Part shown: positions 33,431-43,668 of the stretch, one piece after another
Layout: the number at the start of each line of letters is the position of its first letter
How positions within the stretch are numbered: the first letter of the stretch is position 1
Source of the DNA: Pestalotiopsis fici W106-1
Taxonomy: Eukaryota; Ascomycota; Sordariomycetes; Amphisphaeriales; Sporocadaceae
DNA length: 64,000 bases
Reading direction: 5' to 3'
Assembly (NCBI RefSeq): GCF_000516985.1
Contig: NW_006917097.1
Location: forward strand, 1,054,001 to 1,118,000
Notes under the pieces: generated by a model
Seen by the model: the letters and a program-made list of their open reading frames with translations, nothing else
Database searches by the model: none
What the model was told of the DNA's origin: nothing
Program-made: the position numbers and the translations under genes

Positions 33431-35738
33431 ATGGGCGATCATAACTCGACTACCCCGGTAATGAAGACTCGTCGCCGGCGGGCGCTTGCTTGTACATCAT
33501 GCCGCTACAAGAAGCTTCGATGCAATCGCCAACAGCCCTGCAATGGCTGCGTACGATCCAAAGACAAACAAAACGTATGCACTTACGCTACGGAACCCAT
33601 CGCCGCCTCTGCTGCTAGTACAAGAGCAGCGCCCTCGGCCGTTCAGCCGACCGCAGCGAGTTCAGTCATTCCCCCCAGCGCAGTCGTCTCAAAGAAACCC
33701 CTTGATGCGGTACTGACGAGTGCCATTCCATCACCGACCTCGCATCTGGCGTCAAATACAGAACAGCGGCAAGGCCAGAATTGGTATTCTTCCAGTGTTG
33801 GCCAACTATTGGTTGCCACGCCTCCTTCCACAGACTTGTCACGCAGCCAGTCAACCCAAGACGTGACAAACGCGGGCCCAAATCAAGACTATCCGGCAAA
33901 GGATGGAGGCATATCAGGGACACTAGACAGTTTATCAGCTCCCATAAGTGCAATGATGGTAAAGACTCGATACTTTTCACCGAGTGCTTGGCTGTATTGC
34001 GCACTACTGGTAAGAACTTGGTACCATGTAGGGAGATATCCATTAACGACAAGTCCCTGTACAGCTCCCTCACAATCTGGCTTGGCTGGAAAAGATCAAT
34101 GAAGAGAAAACGGAATCTTTTCAAATCCTTCAGACGTGCAAACTTTTGGCGAAACATTTCCAGAACCTGCAAATACTTCAATGGAACTATGGCGAATATG
34201 GAATGCTCCTTGCTCAGAAAGCAATCGCGGACGTCCTCATTGACAATTACCTGCGCACTTTTGAGACTATCCATCGCATTCTACACATTCCCAGTTTTAT
34301 GCGCGATTATGAGCTCCTCTGGTCGGAAACTGAAGTGACTCCTGTCAAATTTATTATTCAAGTTCAGTTATGCTTGGCCCTGGGTTCGCTAGTGTACGAT
34401 GATGACTTTACCCTTCGACCACAAGCCCTGCACTGGACAAGAGAAGCCGGGGCGTGGCTCGAGTCGGCAGCAAAGCGTCGTTTAATGTTTTCCACAATTC
34501 AGACCATGTGTCTTTACCAGCTGGCTCGTGAGGGTCTACAAGGTACCTATGGGGATAGGATATGGATCGTGTCAGGGTCTCTTGTCCGAGCAGCAATGTC
34601 CATCGGTCTTCATCGTGACCCGACAAAACTACCGCCCACGTCAGCAACGCATGCCGAGATGCGCCGCAGACTATGGACGACGGTCGTCGAGCTCGCTTTG
34701 AGCTCGTGTCTCGATCCGGGTGCGGCTCCTCTCATCTCTCTTGATGATTTCGACTGCAAATTACCTTCAAATCTCGATGATGCTCAACTGAATCTGGATT
34801 CCAACCACAGTCCAAAACCAAGGGACAAGGATCAATATACCGATTCGTCATTGCAAATCGCACTAGGCCGCACAATAGGTACCCGTATTGCCATGGCTCG
34901 GTTCTGCACAAAGCTCAACCCAGATGGCTACGACAAGACACTGGGACTAAACAATGATTATAACACGGCTTGTCGTGCCTTGTCCGAGTCACTGCAATCT
35001 CTGAAGCCAGCACCGTCCGAGTTTCAGCGTCAATATTGCGAATTGGTCATGTCCCAGTATAGCTTTGCCCTACATGTTCAGTACATGATGATATGCTCTC
35101 GCAATCCGTCGTACCTATTGTCCAGAAAAGTCTGCGTCGACACAGCGCTCAACCTAGCCCGCTCTTCACTACCGCTTGCGTCGGGGCACGACCAAGTACT
35201 AGCGACAATGCAGGCCATGACCATGAATCAGTCTCCCCAAGGCAGCGAATTCGTGCGGCTATGTATCTGCGGATCAGGCCCTTATCGATCCGCGCTATTC
35301 CAAGCGCTCATGATAATCGCGTCCGAGCTGATTACCATGATTGAGGAACGCAAGGGTTCGCTTCACTGGCCTACGGGGCTGCTTGGTGGAGACATGCGTG
35401 CTCACGAACTCCTTTCACTGCTCCGTGTGGGTGCAGAGTGGACAAGGCTTCGTATGCGAGTCGGTCAAGAGATCAACAAGGATCATTTATTTGTGACTTT
35501 GGCCATATCCAACATTGAAGCCCTAATGAAGGAAGAGGCCGTGATGGAAGCCATGGACGTAAGCGGCAAGATTGCTTGCTTGGAAGTAGAGCAGATCCTA
35601 AAGGAGCTTCTTTCTGCTTACAACGATGAACAAATACCAGAAGTGCGGTTCAGCTCTGAAGAGGATGACTTGTTGGGCTTCGATGAAATGTGGCTTATTC
35701 AAAATGGGGATTTTGATACAAACTTGGTTGATTTATAA
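33431..35738 (+). CDS. Zn(II)2Cys6 transcription factor with fungal-specific domain
   Basis: Two exons (33431-34009 and 34065-35738) joined by a 55-nt intron with branch CATTAAC encode 750 residues. The zinc cluster is at the N-terminus (CTSCRYKKLRCNRQQPCNGC). The linker is rich in Ala, Ser and Pro. The intron splits a conserved segment, KTRYFSPSAW before it and LAWLEKINEEKTESFQILQT after it, and removing it restores the usual KTRY/F ... CKxLA order. The fungal-specific transcription domain follows with SIGLHRDPTKLPPTSATHAE and MRRRLWTTVVELAL. The C-terminus is acidic (SSEEDDLLGFDEMW) and may activate transcription. Placed divergently to an NTF2-like gene and an SDR gene, it is a candidate local regulator. 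Confidence 0.92.
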
Positions 35739-36087
35739 TGAGATGGTCCTTGATATTCACTTTTCTATTCAACGACCCGGCGGGTGCAGTGCTGTTGAAT
35801 GTGCAAGTGTCTTGCATTCATATCACGACAATCACAATCATGCGCAGGACAATTACAAAGTTGGTCAACATTTGTTATTCATGTAAAGGCGACTACAAAA
35901 TGCTATTCATTCTAGCGTCTCCTGAAGTGCTAGAGCATTTGCACTAGTTTATTGGCAATGGATGCGTGAGAATGATGCTTGCTGTTGCAGTCATCTCACT
36001 CACCTTGCACGCCGAAAAGGATATGGAAACCCCGAGAGAGCTCAATATGCCAATCAGCTACGTATGTAGCTCGACTTGCCAGTAAAA
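35739..36087. other. Intergenic region
   Basis: Converging 3' regions of the regulator and the next minus-strand gene. No feature seen. Confidence 0.35.
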
Positions 36088-37707
36088 CTAGAAGAAACGA
36101 CCACGTCTTCCAACAGAAGAATTCCTTGAACCGCGACCGGCTCCGCGGCCTGAGCGACTGCGCTGGCCACGACCGCGTTCTGGGTCAAGCTCCTGTCTCG
36201 TCGGGTGGCTGGTTGTGGGAGTTCTGTTGGACATTGGGCGACCCAGTGCGTCAAATATCGGCATCTCGAGATGTGAGTTCAAGTGCTCTGCCGGAAGGAA
36301 ATAGCGGCCTGTCGTGGGAGCTCTGCTAGACATTGGACGTCCCAGTGCGTCAAATATCGGCATCTCGAGATCAGAATCGGATTGCGCTACCGCATGCAAG
36401 GGACGGTTGTTTGAGCTCGAGGGGTCTTTTGGGGAAAATTGCGCATTTTGTGGCGTGGATGGTCCGAGTGGGAGAAGAAGGCCGGGTTCAATCTTTGGCT
36501 TCTTTGGTCGAAAGCCTCCCACGATGTCCAAAGATTCCACTGATTCTCGTTTCAATAAAGATTGCCCTTGGCTTTGTCTTTGAAGAGGCCGGGGAGTTGA
36601 TTCTTCTGCCAAAGAGGCACCTCTTTCGATGCTTGACATGCTTGCAGCGGCGGGAGATGACGCAGCATTGAATCCAGAGGTTGGAATCCTAAGGTTCACG
36701 TCTGATGTATTCGTCAAACCATTCATCTCGTGATTGGTTTCTCTGGCTGGAGTAATCTCTTCGCCCCCATGGGCAGGGACACTGATCTTCTTGTAAATCA
36801 AGACAAAAGTACCGGGGCCTTCGAGTTCCCATTCATCATGTGTGATATTGGCCATCACCGCGCTTTCCGGGTGTTGGACATGACTACCGTCGAGACGGTA
36901 GAGTCGGACGCTGTCCATGCTTGCTGTCGGGTGCATGTATACAACTCCAACCAAGGCATACTGGACATTGGTGCGCCCAAGTCGGAATCGATGGTCAACA
37001 GGATTAACTGACCATTCAGAGACGTCAAAAGAAAGTCTCTCTAGCGATGAAAAGTTGTGCCATTCTGTGCCATCATTTGTGTAATGGACAAATAGAAAGT
37101 TTGGTTTGGCACACATGTGCCTAATGACTCTTTCGCCGTGACTTCTGGCATCGTCTGAATGATCAAAGATGGGAAAGAGGCCCATGATTCTGTCGGCCAA
37201 AGGCTCTTGACCATTCCACCGAATGATGGATTTCTTGGCAACGTCCAATGCCGAAAGGATGTGATCGACCGTCCACTGTCTCGAACCAGCGTTGGGACTG
37301 CATGTCCACGTCTTTGGGTGATACAAGCCAAAGTTCGGGTCCGAGAAGAGTGTATCCATCATCAAGTCGCTCTCCAAGAGCTCCTGGAAGCGAGGCGTGT
37401 GGCCTTGGCTCTTTCCAAAGATCTCGGCAATCTTTGATCTCAGTTGAAGCTCGCTAGCTTTCGGAGGATTGGTAACTTTTTGCCATGCAAGCTTCAAGAT
37501 GGGGTTGAGCTCTTCATTGCGTCGAGCAAGATCATTGGATCGATAGTTTTCTGGTACAAACTTTGCAAGATGTCGGAGAAGAACCAGCAGGCAGTTCAAG
37601 GCAGGCCAATCGTTGGTCTGATCGCTGCAGCCTGGCCAAACGTTTTGCAGTTGATGATTTGCCAAAAAGGCGTCCGGGTGGTTTCGCAAGTCGTTGTCTG
37701 ACTCCAT
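36088..37707 (-). CDS. Unknown protein, possibly a degenerate ubiquitin-specific-protease fold
   Basis: A single exon of 539 residues from the ATG at 37705-37707; the frame stays open upstream to about 37959, but that part overlaps a 30-bp tandem repeat and is less likely coding. The segment YALVGVVYMHPTASMDSVRL, then YRLDG, then WELEGPGTFVLIYKK resembles the end of USP-type deubiquitinases, where a His-containing GHY box should sit at MDSVRLY. N-terminally, LNCLLVLLRHLAKF resembles the helix after the USP Cys box, with Thr at the expected Cys position. If so, the protein cannot cleave ubiquitin. The C-terminal third is disordered, holds two copies of LEMPIFDALGRPMS and ends in an Arg/Gly-rich GRGxRSRSGRGAGRG tail that may bind RNA. 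The fold call is inference. Confidence 0.75.
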   Translation of the reverse strand: MESDNDLRNHPDAFLANHQLQNVWPGCSDQTNDWPALNCLLVLLRHLAKFVPENYRSNDLARRNEELNPILKLAWQKVTNPPKASELQLRSKIAEIFGKSQGHTPRFQELLESDLMMDTLFSDPNFGLYHPKTWTCSPNAGSRQWTVDHILSALDVAKKSIIRWNGQEPLADRIMGLFPIFDHSDDARSHGERVIRHMCAKPNFLFVHYTNDGTEWHNFSSLERLSFDVSEWSVNPVDHRFRLGRTNVQYALVGVVYMHPTASMDSVRLYRLDGSHVQHPESAVMANITHDEWELEGPGTFVLIYKKISVPAHGGEEITPARETNHEMNGLTNTSDVNLRIPTSGFNAASSPAAASMSSIERGASLAEESTPRPLQRQSQGQSLLKRESVESLDIVGGFRPKKPKIEPGLLLPLGPSTPQNAQFSPKDPSSSNNRPLHAVAQSDSDLEMPIFDALGRPMSSRAPTTGRYFLPAEHLNSHLEMPIFDALGRPMSNRTPTTSHPTRQELDPERGRGQRSRSGRGAGRGSRNSSVGRRGRFF

Positions 37708-38062
37708 CTTGCAGCGCTTGTGATGATGCCGGTGAAGATGAGGGTCAACTACAATGACAAGTCGTTTGTCCTTGAAGCTGGACAATGAAGAGGGGTCAAG
37801 TTGGCGGTCCAGCAAGGCAAATAAAAAAAAGTGGTGGGCGACATTGGCGGCCTGCAGGTTAGAACAATCCATTCTCCGTTTGAATGACGTAGAACAATCC
37901 ATTCTCGTTTGAAAGGTGCAGAACAATCCATCCTCCGTTTGCAAGACGTTGAACTGCACCCACTACTACCGGTTGATTTCTACATGGACACCTCCAAGCT
38001 TTCCATCTTTCTCATTCATCGAGACAAGAACTGAGCCTCTCTTCTAGGCTGATCAGCTCACC
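37708..38062. promoter_or_regulatory. Divergent promoter region with 30-bp tandem repeat
   Basis: This spacer separates the USP-like gene (-) from the helicase-like gene (+). At 37861-37949 lie three tandem copies of about 30 bp built on AGAACAATCCATTCTCCGTT; the lengths are 30, 29 and 30, so the reading frame is not conserved between copies. This argues that the repeat is not coding. Confidence 0.5.
37861..37949. repeat. Three tandem copies of a 30-bp unit
   Basis: The copies occupy 37861-37890, 37891-37919 and 37920-37949 and share AGAACAATCCAT followed by C/T-rich CTCCGTTTG. They differ at a few positions. They lie in the spacer between two divergent starts and could be upstream activating sites. 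Confidence 0.85.
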
Positions 38063-40399
38063 ATGGATCCATCACGACCGCAACCACGACCAAACCCAGC
38101 CTATACGGCTGACCAAGCCGTGCCCAGCGCACAAAACAAGCATCTTGTCCAGTTCGCAGACAACCTCGCGTCCCATGTGATTCCCGGCATCGTCACAGCC
38201 CTGAGAAAGAATCAGGCGTCTGGCGTCCGGGCAATTCACATTGTCTCTCCTTATTCAACTGGCAAAAGTACCCAAATGGTGCCAGAAATCTGGACACGCA
38301 TCATATCCATGTGGCCGAACTCGCGCGGGACATATGTCCAAGCAACTGAATACCAAGCATACAGCCTTCACAGGCACCTTCAGACAACAAACGTTACATT
38401 TGGAAATGTCCTAGGCAAAGCAGATCTATACACGACTGCCAGTGGCCCACCGGCCAATACGCTTACCCTTACTATTTACAAGAGCTTGGAAGGAATTCTT
38501 GCCGACAAAATCCAACAACGCACCTCGGAACCCCCCCTTGGTCCGCTCACTATTTTCATTGATCTGGAAAAGGTCCCCAGTATTCGTGTCCAAGTCACGC
38601 TCGGTCTCTTGGTGACCTGGCTCTCCCAAGTCGCACCTCGGGCGGCTCAGCAAGGTCACAATATCACCCTGGTGACCTTGGCAGGCCACGAGGCGAGTGA
38701 TGTGTATAAGACACTTCATAGCTTTCTTGGTACAGAGGTTGCGCCACTTGTTCTTTCAGTTCCAGATCCTCAACTGCCAAGACAGGTAGTCTCCATCCGT
38801 GACAAGAGAGATGACCAAGCCCCTGGGATCTTGCAGATACTTGTCGACGATTTCAAGGACTTCTTGCAGTCTCCGGAGGACTTGCACCTTCCACCACCAT
38901 GCATTGTTGTATTCGTCTCCGAGGTTGAAGCCAACACACTGCTTGGTCAGCCCTTGTCTGAAATGATTGGCGACGAGCAGCAACCTCCCATCCCTATACC
39001 CATACATCACCTGACTGCCAAGTCGAGCGAAGGAGATGTACAAAAGATTACATTGGCGCAGCACCCGCAGATTATTCGCGTCGATCCCTCATTTCAATCA
39101 GTCTTGTCAGTCAACGCCACTCATGTCATCTCCTTGGGTCGCAAGATCATTCGCATCTATGAAGAACACTCCAGCCAGTTTGTCTCGTCCGCTGTCCGGC
39201 TGAGCAAGAATGAACTAAGCTGGGAGAAGGCCTGGGCAGCAGCCTCCAACCTTTCAAGTGTCAAGCTATTGACAGCAGATGGTGACGCGATGCCTCTGAC
39301 GAGGCCAGAGAACCCTCTCGAAGGCGACCTCATGTACCTCGCCTACAGTCTTGTCTACCATTGGGGGTCTACCGAGTGGAAGTCGATCCCGATTCCCTGC
39401 CTTCCCTACACTAACCCAGTTCATCTCAACGAAATGTCAAGGCGCATTGAAATCATGTCAGTGGTCAAGCAGGATCCCAGCGGTGCTTGGCAGGTTCCAC
39501 CTAGCTTGCGTTATTTTAACGACTTGCTCTACACGCCTCTTAATGAACCGCGTAGTGTTCAGCTTGCCTGTCTGATATCACACATTTACGAAATGAGACA
39601 AACTCTGTCTACCAAGGCTGTCCGTCTACTCATTCGTCTAGCAGCAATTATTAGCTGTGGCATTGCGAAGCTCATGAACATTGATGAGGAGCAAAGCAGC
39701 AAGTCTGGTCTCAAATCCCTGGGATTTCGAAATAGTCTCATCTTCCAACTGGACATTGCAGCAGCTTCGTCTGGAATCGGCCAAACTATGGTATGCTACG
39801 GATCACTCTGGGCCGCACTTGGTTTGTGGCAAAAACAAGTCGTCGAAACCAAAGGATTCGAGATCCTTGGGAACCATGGCAAGGATGGCACAATCAAAGT
39901 GGCCAATACTGCAGTCACTTTGCATCTTGCTACATGCAAGAAAGTCTTGGAACGTGCCAAACAGCTAGAGGGTGTGGTCGAATATGCACTTCTCTCCCCT
40001 GACCAGGAGATTTCAGAAACCACCGCGGACGCCCTTGGACTGGAACAAGTCAACAACATTCTCCTGCAGTCTTACATGCACCAACAGGTACTATTCAGAC
40101 CCTTGAGATCAGGCAGCAACGAACTTGACTCTATTGATCTTATCTCTAGTCGAAAGGTGACCGTCATGTTGCCTACTGCTCGCATAATCGATGGCGAATC
40201 GATCGGAGCGCAACAAGAGACTAATAACGGCCAACGGGCCCCCTTTTCTGCCATATATACATCCATACATGACGGAGACGATGGAAACCTGCAGCCAGAA
40301 GATTTGACATTTGTTCCTTATAAGTCTCACAAGCATTTAAGGTCCATACTGCCTTGTACCATTTCCCTAGCCCTGAGATCATCAAGCATAACAAGGTAA
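38063..40399 (+). CDS. Degenerate DEAH/RHA-type helicase-like protein
   Basis: Single exon, 778 residues. DEAH-like helicase landmarks are recognisable in order, but altered. Motif I is intact (SPYSTGKST, residues 62-70). A motif Ia-like strand follows (GTYVQATEYQAYSLHRHL), then a TDG-like site changed to LEG (YKSLEGIL). Motif II reads FIDLEK (D167-L-E169) rather than DEAH. Motif IV is CIVVFVSEVEAN, and a motif V/VI region is ATHVISLGRK then LSKNELSWEKAWAA, where the arginine finger motif QRxGRxGR is lost. It probably binds a nucleotide but may not unwind RNA. It is the intact member of a tandem pair with the gene at 40686. A viral-type helicase origin was considered, but the HA2-like region of the paralogue favours a cellular DEAH origin. 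Confidence 0.85.
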   Translation: MDPSRPQPRPNPAYTADQAVPSAQNKHLVQFADNLASHVIPGIVTALRKNQASGVRAIHIVSPYSTGKSTQMVPEIWTRIISMWPNSRGTYVQATEYQAYSLHRHLQTTNVTFGNVLGKADLYTTASGPPANTLTLTIYKSLEGILADKIQQRTSEPPLGPLTIFIDLEKVPSIRVQVTLGLLVTWLSQVAPRAAQQGHNITLVTLAGHEASDVYKTLHSFLGTEVAPLVLSVPDPQLPRQVVSIRDKRDDQAPGILQILVDDFKDFLQSPEDLHLPPPCIVVFVSEVEANTLLGQPLSEMIGDEQQPPIPIPIHHLTAKSSEGDVQKITLAQHPQIIRVDPSFQSVLSVNATHVISLGRKIIRIYEEHSSQFVSSAVRLSKNELSWEKAWAAASNLSSVKLLTADGDAMPLTRPENPLEGDLMYLAYSLVYHWGSTEWKSIPIPCLPYTNPVHLNEMSRRIEIMSVVKQDPSGAWQVPPSLRYFNDLLYTPLNEPRSVQLACLISHIYEMRQTLSTKAVRLLIRLAAIISCGIAKLMNIDEEQSSKSGLKSLGFRNSLIFQLDIAAASSGIGQTMVCYGSLWAALGLWQKQVVETKGFEILGNHGKDGTIKVANTAVTLHLATCKKVLERAKQLEGVVEYALLSPDQEISETTADALGLEQVNNILLQSYMHQQVLFRPLRSGSNELDSIDLISSRKVTVMLPTARIIDGESIGAQQETNNGQRAPFSAIYTSIHDGDDGNLQPEDLTFVPYKSHKHLRSILPCTISLALRSSSITR

Positions 40400-40429
40400 T
40401 GTCACGGTAAACCGTTGACTTAGATTAGA

Positions 40430-40560
40430 TCCTTAATTAATAAAATCCATTAAGCCGATTATCCAGCTAATTTATTTATAATTAAATTTATTAATACTAT
40501 TGACGCGTGATGCCATGGGGCCTGGAGCTTACTGCTTGATACCCCCCCCCCCCCCTCGCA
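40430..40560. other. AT-rich stretch and 14-C run between helicase-like paralogues
   Basis: Bases 40430-40505 are strongly AT-rich (for example TTTATTTATAATTAAATTTA), unlike the genes on both sides, and 40542-40555 is an uninterrupted run of 14 C. The run may be a replication-slippage site or a boundary of an old insertion. No terminal repeats are seen. Confidence 0.6.
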
Positions 40561-40685
40561 ACAAACGCGGTACTTGAAGTGCAGACTGACCACAAGCTCT
40601 CCATGCCCACCAATCCTTCATCATCTCAACATCTCGGCACACTACCTCTCAACTCTTCATTCACGAAAATCCTTCAAGCAGTAAG

Positions 40686-42887
40686 ATGGATGCATCAACA
40701 GAAGAGGTCCTTGAGGCCCTGACCTGGCACCCGGACGGTGCTGCAACCAAAGTCCTGTTTATCGAGGCGCCACCGGCCTCTGGCAAAAGCACAAAACTGG
40801 TTCCCAAGATCTGGCAACAGTTATCGAGTCGGTCTCCCAACATCACTGGCATTTACGCAGTGCAAACATCCACAGAAGCAAAACTGCTGCATACCTACTA
40901 CCAAAAAAGTCAAGTCATGAAGACTTCAATCTCAGTCAAAAAGACAAGAGATCGACATGATATCCATCTTTGGGACCAAAACCATGTTCGTAATGGTTCG
41001 GATGAAATGTTCTTGTGTGGGCATGGGACCCTGAGTACAATGCTTCAGCAACAGAAATCCACACAGCCGCCCATCCTCAACCCGTGCCTCGCCATTTTCA
41101 TGGACCTTGAGCCAGTGTCCACAGCTCTGGGAGAGTGCCTTTTGGGCCAGGTGATTCAGACGCTGCGTGACCTACGATTCGCCAACCGGGCGACGCCAAT
41201 CAGCCTCGTCTTGTTGGGGTCGCATATTCGGCCAGGTGTACCCCGACATGTTGAGTACCTCTCAATTAAAGATCAAGATGGATATGATCACATATCGCGA
41301 GCCTTTTCGTGGGCGGATAAGTCCCCGTCCCGTCAGAGATGTTGATTCCGAGTGGCTACAAAGCATGCTAATCCAGAATTTCAAGCAGACGCCACCGGAA
41401 AAACCCCAGCCCTCCGTTGCTCTCTTCATGACTCACGATGACGCCCGAATCGCAGTCATTGACCCAGTTGTAATGATCCTGGCCGAGCCCTCCACAGTGT
41501 ACTACATTGACAAGACCTCGCGGAAAAGTGACGTGTACAAAATGGCAAATTCCCAAGAGCCAAAGCTCGTCTGTATCGATCCAAGTGGGAGGTACACTCT
41601 CCCCCCGATCAAGAATCTTGGGATTGCACTCTCTTCTGGCTCTCGAGAAGCATATCCATTTCACCACCCGACGAGTCAATATCCTTACGCCCGTGTGGGA
41701 TTGTCACGACTGGAGCTGGAGAGACAGGCCTCCATACTGCAAGGCCAGGAAGAGTCAAACTTGCAGCTTGCACGAGACCGTGAGTGGCTCGATAGTGTGG
41801 ACCCATGTCCTGCACAGGACGCTGCCTGGATTCAAGAACTCATTATCCTGTCGTATCGATTTTGGTCAGACGGCGCGTCCATGTTGATGCCTCTACCGGT
41901 TTTGGATGAAATTCCACGGGGGTCTCTGCGAGAGGCGAGGCGGCGCCTTGTGGCTATGAGAGCTGTGGAAGGAGATATTGCCACGGGCTTCCATCCCACC
42001 GAAATTGGTATGGCAATGGCCAACGAGCTGATGCTGGTGGACAAGTGGTCTCCAGACGTTTGCATAGCCCATGCCCTGGCTCGGTGCCGACACCTGGCAC
42101 ACGGCAGACACTCTTGCGCATCATGATTAGACTGGTAGTCATTTGTTACTACAAACCTCGCAAGCTTTTTTCGTTGAGCATCAAGGAAGCCTTGCAGTGG
42201 GACAAGGGCGAGAATACCTCTGCCATACTGTCCAAGGTCCAGGCCGACTGTGCGGGAGTTGGTGCACAGGAATACTACAATGGTTCCATCTGGCTTGCCC
42301 TTGGGCTGTACGAAAACCTGGTGGTGCAGGACAAGATATCCTTAAATCAGCACAATCGTTACATGCCAGTCGCAGATGACTGCATTGACCTGGACATGAG
42401 AGTGGTTCACAGGATTACCAAAATGATTGCGCATCTGGAGACCCGACTTCTCCCAGAGCCGGTCGACAAGACGCTTCCAACTTCATTCGCAACGCCCGCG
42501 GATCGGCTCGAGGCTTACGAAATCCTGGCATGGTCCTATCTACATCAGACCGTCTTTATGCCCAAACCAATCAATCATCCTAACGTGAGGGCCTTTGATA
42601 TAACCTCGAGGCAGCCTGCTGATATTACACGTCACTTTTTCATTCCTGTAGACAGGGCAAAGCGAAACTACATGCTGTTGGAGAACCCATCAGTGCCTGG
42701 ATATGCTGCATTCTACTTGGTGTCAGTAACTCCACCAAAGACTCCAAATGGTCTGGTTGCCCTCGTTACTATGGATCTTAATTTAATTCCACCAGCCGTC
42801 CTGGATCGTATTGAAAATGAAACGGGAGAGAAGCTCGCGGCATTGACGAGAACCTTGTATACAATCCCTCAAAAGGGTGTAGATTAG
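40686..42887 (+). pseudogene. Frameshifted second copy of the DEAH-helicase-like gene
   Basis: Three overlapping frames continue one another: 40686 to about 41340, then about 41340 to 42100, then 42100 to 42887. The first holds an intact P-loop (EAPPASGKSTKLVPKIW), a TDG-like CGHGTLSTML and motif II-like IFMDLEPVST. The second holds a degenerate HA2/winged-helix segment (RGSLREARRRLVAMRAVEGD, then FHPTEIGMAMANELML). The third aligns with the C-terminal third of the 38063 gene (TRQTLLRIMIRL, WLALGLYENLVV). One frame change lies at about 41240-41345 and another at about 42040-42125. No normal introns explain both: the only GT-AG pairs are too short or remove sequence that aligns with the paralogue. 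It is a recent pseudogene, or the reads contain two errors. Confidence 0.75.
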
Positions 42888-43668
42888 TACCGCAACAATG
42901 CAAAATAGACTAGCATACAGTTAATTCAAAAGGAGCACAAGCTCTAGTAGTACAACTTTGATCTCCATCCATGACCGTGACCGTTGCATACGCCCACGTC
43001 AGGGCTTTTTTCGCAATGTAGTGAAGGGTTGAAGGCAGAGGGCAGTTAGGGGTGGATTATGACGAAACTGAACTCTGACCTACTAGAATTAACGGGAGCC
43101 CCTATTTATAGGCGGTCGATCGCTAACGCAACAAGGCTGGCTATATCAAGGTAGCTGGTCTACTTTTAGCACTTGACATCCCATCCTCGGACAATCAATG
43201 TCACTCATGTAGGGTAACCGTCACTGGGCCGAGTGAACTTGATAGAGTACATATAGATTGCATTTACATGATGAAGTCCTGATCGCTTCAGTGTTCACAT
43301 ATCCTCTTTAAAGACTCGACCAGGTCTATCCATCCTTTATCCAGTACTTCCAAGCAGTGTGGAATTGTTTCACGTAGCTAATTCAGGGCTTGTAATGCGA
43401 CATTGGAAGACGTGGATTGGACAAGGACAAGAATAAAATGACGGGGTCGATGAATAGCCACTAGATTAGATCTACTTCTGGTATCTAGTGCCAGGGCCAG
43501 TCGCCCCGGGGCCCAAAGGACGCTAGTGGTGGGGAAACCAGCCAGAACCAAGCTTATGCCGCCAGTCCAGTTACCCAACGATCCAGGGCCTGGGTCCAAA
43601 CCTTGACTTTTCAATCCATCAAGATTCAAGCTCATCAGCTCATCTACACCAAATCAGCATCATTCATC
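42888..43668. other. Intergenic region
   Basis: No gene seen. A TATTTATA-type element near 43100 is too far from the next ATG (43669) to be assigned with confidence. Confidence 0.35.

Noticed and set aside
37708..37959. N-terminal extension of the USP-like protein
   Set aside because: The frame starts at GTG, crosses a tandem repeat whose unit length (30/29/30) does not keep frame, and has poor coding character.
41247..41328. 82-nt GT-AG intron repairing the first frame change in the second helicase-like copy
   Set aside because: It would remove residues that align with the intact paralogue, and it lacks a good donor or branch site.
38063..42887. Endogenous RNA-virus helicase
   Set aside because: P-loop context is similar, but the order of DEAH-like motifs plus a winged-helix/HA2-like segment fits a cellular DEAH origin, and there is no polymerase or capsid sequence nearby.
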